Assembly: GCA_023412495.1 (NCBI GenBank)
Contig: JAEYNP010000012.1
Coordinates: forward strand, 1 to 7,736
Source: Pseudomonadota bacterium
Lineage (GTDB): Bacteria > Desulfobacterota > Desulfobulbia > Desulfobulbales > Desulfocapsaceae
Reading direction: 5' to 3'
DNA length: 7,736 nt
Shown: positions 6,497 to 7,736 of the stretch, piece by piece
How positions within the stretch are numbered: position 1 is the first letter of the stretch
Layout: the number at the start of each line of letters is the position of its first letter
Made by a program: the position numbers and the translations under genes
Notes under the pieces: model-generated
What the model saw: the letters and a program-made list of their open reading frames with translations, nothing else
What the model was told of the DNA's origin: nothing
Database searches by the model: none

Positions 6497-7672
6497 TCAG
6501 CCTTTGCTGTTCTCGGAGCCTTCATCGGGTGCCGTGAGTCGCAGCACGCGCTCGGCCTCCTCACGCTCGCGCTCCAGCTCGGCGCGCAGCTCCTCCTCGG
6601 TCGGCAGATACATCTGGTAGCGCGCCGCGAGGACTTGTTCGTTCTCGTCGGGCAGCGTGATGCGCACCATCGCGTCGTTCTTGTCCGAGCAGAGCACGAT
6701 GCCGATCGTCTTCGCCTCGTGTTCTTCCCGCTGGAAGCGGTCGAAGTAGTTCACGTACATCTGCATTTGCCCAAGATCCTGGTGCGTGAGCTTGCCCATC
6801 TTGAGATCGACGAGCACGAAGCACCGGAGCAAGCGGTTGTAGAAGACGAGGTCCACGTAGAAGTGGTCGCCCTCGAGCGTCATCCTCTTCTGCCGCGCAA
6901 CGAAGCAGAAGCCCTTGCCCATCTCGAGGAGGAAGTCCTCGAGTCGGTCGATGATCGCCTGCTCGAGATCGCGCTCCTGCGCGGCCGGGTTCTCGCGGAG
7001 GTCCGCGAACTCGAGGACGAAGGGGTCCTTCAGGACGTCGCTCGGCACCGAGACCTGCTGGCCCTTCCTCGCGAGCGCGAGCACCTGCTCGGGGCTCTTG
7101 TTCTTCGTGAGCCGATCGAAGAGCAGCGCACCCACCTGGCGCTCGAGCTCGCGCACCGACCAGCTCTCGCGCGCCGCCTCGATCTCGTAGAACGCACGCG
7201 CCTCGGGGCGCGTGACGCGCAGGAGCACGAGGTAGTGCGACCAGGCCAGCGAGGGCGGGAAGAGGAGCGACGGGCCCGGCGAAAGGCTCAACACCGCCGA
7301 GCCTTTCTCGAGGCCGTCTGCGTCCGCCGAACGGCTCAACAGCGTTGAGCCTTTTCGGTCGCCGGCCCCAACCAGCGCGGAGCCACCGGAGAAGGCGAGG
7401 TAGAACTGCTTCATGCGCTTGAGGTTGGCGAGGCTGAAGCCCTTGCCAAACCGCGCGGAGAGGCGCTTGGCCACGCGCTTCATCAGCCCTTCGCCGTAGC
7501 CCGCACGCTCGGCGCCGTGTTGCTCGACCTCGACGATCTCGCGCCCGATGTGCCAGTAGGCGTGGACCATCGCCGTGTTGATCGAGCGCGCGACACGCGA
7601 GCGCGACTCATCGAGGATCGCGGCGATGCGCTCGTAGAGGTGTTCTTCCGGTGCCGGCTGGAGCTCGCTCAT
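6497..7672 (-). CDS. YhcG-like DUF1016/PD-(D/E)XK nuclease domain protein
   Basis: A 391-aa product from ATG 7672, preferred because its N-terminus aligns with the usual family start (ERIAAILDESRSRVARSINTAM, then 'AYWHIGREIVEVEQ'). An upstream GTG at 7714 would add 14 residues; neither has a clear ribosome-binding site. Residues about 10-95 are the N-terminal DUF1016 helical domain ('GFSLANLKRMKQFYLAF'). Residues about 95-140 are an unusual Gly/Ser-rich insertion with repeats. Residues 141-180 resume the family pattern ('LAWSHYLVLLRV', then 'FYEIEAARESWSVRELERQV'). Residues about 235-350 form the PD-(D/E)XK nuclease domain: D274 in 'HFYVDLVFYN', D289-L-K291 in 'LVDLK', and Q302 in 'GQMQMY'. 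The family is widespread, tied to mobile elements and restriction-like roles, with poorly defined substrates. A charged Glu/Arg helix ends the protein. It is first in the four-gene unit. Confidence 0.93.
   Translation of the reverse strand: MSELQPAPEEHLYERIAAILDESRSRVARSINTAMVHAYWHIGREIVEVEQHGAERAGYGEGLMKRVAKRLSARFGKGFSLANLKRMKQFYLAFSGGSALVGAGDRKGSTLLSRSADADGLEKGSAVLSLSPGPSLLFPPSLAWSHYLVLLRVTRPEARAFYEIEAARESWSVRELERQVGALLFDRLTKNKSPEQVLALARKGQQVSVPSDVLKDPFVLEFADLRENPAAQERDLEQAIIDRLEDFLLEMGKGFCFVARQKRMTLEGDHFYVDLVFYNRLLRCFVLVDLKMGKLTHQDLGQMQMYVNYFDRFQREEHEAKTIGIVLCSDKNDAMVRITLPDENEQVLAARYQMYLPTEEELRAELEREREEAERVLRLTAPDEGSENSKG
7285..7387 (-). repeat. In-frame palindromic repeats inside the nuclease gene
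   Basis: Two 22-bp copies, at 7285-7306 and 7333-7354, are 19/22 identical and exactly 48 bp (16 codons) apart. Each is a hairpin: arms AAAGGCTC/GAGCCTTT in the first (7282-7289 and 7299-7306), GGCTCAAC/GTTGAGCC with a 3-nt loop in the second (7333-7340 and 7344-7351). On the coding strand they translate as KGSAVLS (residues 123-129) and KGSTLLS (107-113). A decayed third copy at about 7367-7387 gives GGSALVG (96-102). They sit in the linker between the two conserved domains, where the family is variable in length. Confidence 0.8.
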
Positions 7673-7696
7673 GCGCGTGGTGACCCGTCGGAGCGC

Positions 7697-7715
7697 ACCC
7701 CACGCAGACCCCACG
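7697..7715. promoter_or_regulatory. Two ACCCCACG direct repeats one helical turn apart upstream of the nuclease gene
   Basis: ACCCCACG occurs at 7697-7704 and 7708-7715, an 11-bp period, 25-43 bp upstream of the ATG at 7672. Tandem half-sites on one face of the helix are typical of a repressor or activator site. The second copy includes the alternative GTG start (7712-7714), so if translation began there the repeats would be coding. No -10 or -35 box is evident in the remaining 64 bp of the window. Confidence 0.3.
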
Positions 7716-7736
7716 AAATCAGGGACTTGGCGTCGC

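Noticed and set aside
5025..6620. 531-aa plus-strand open frame antisense to the helical-repeat and nuclease genes
   Set aside because: Arg/Leu/Glu-rich, low-complexity composition typical of the complement of GC-rich coding DNA; the minus-strand genes have coherent starts, overlaps and domains.

Overview
The window is very GC-rich, with strong G/C bias at third codon positions (hence many long antisense shadow frames). It fits a large deltaproteobacterial genome, probably a myxobacterium of the Polyangia/Sandaracinus type. That assignment rests on composition and gene style only; there is no rRNA or other phylogenetic marker. No tRNA, CRISPR array, transposase or integrase was seen.

Layout. 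(1) 1-399, plus strand: the 3' part of a small protein with a paired-cysteine, zinc-knuckle-like C-terminus. (2) 421-1727, minus strand: two genes joined by a 4-bp ATGA overlap. The upstream one is a CPCC-type cysteine-rich protein with an extra C-terminal domain; the downstream one is a small beta-rich conserved hypothetical. (3) 1728-2491: a 764-bp stretch with no credible gene but many short symmetrical motifs: a terminator-shaped hairpin, an 18-bp perfect palindrome, repeated ATCAACAG and CAGTTAAAC octamers/nonamers, and nested inverted repeats. (4) 2492-7672, minus strand: four genes packed as one transcription unit, with an 8-nt gap, then an ATGA overlap, then a GTGA overlap.

In transcription order the four-gene unit encodes a YhcG/DUF1016-type PD-(D/E)XK nuclease, a 533-aa helical-repeat protein, a 411-aa helical-repeat protein, and a 388-aa protein. 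The last reads like a Fic-family protein with a C-terminal winged helix, but the catalytic HPFx[D/E]GNGR motif is absent. The spacing strongly suggests co-translation. A nuclease, two large helical scaffold-like proteins and a pseudo-Fic/DNA-binding-like protein make a plausible uncharacterised defence or stress module; that function is inference.

The most unusual single signal is inside the nuclease gene. A hypervariable-looking linker carries two in-frame copies of a palindromic DNA repeat exactly 48 bp apart, plus a decayed third copy. They are translated as repeated KGS-type peptides between the N-terminal DUF1016 domain and the nuclease domain.
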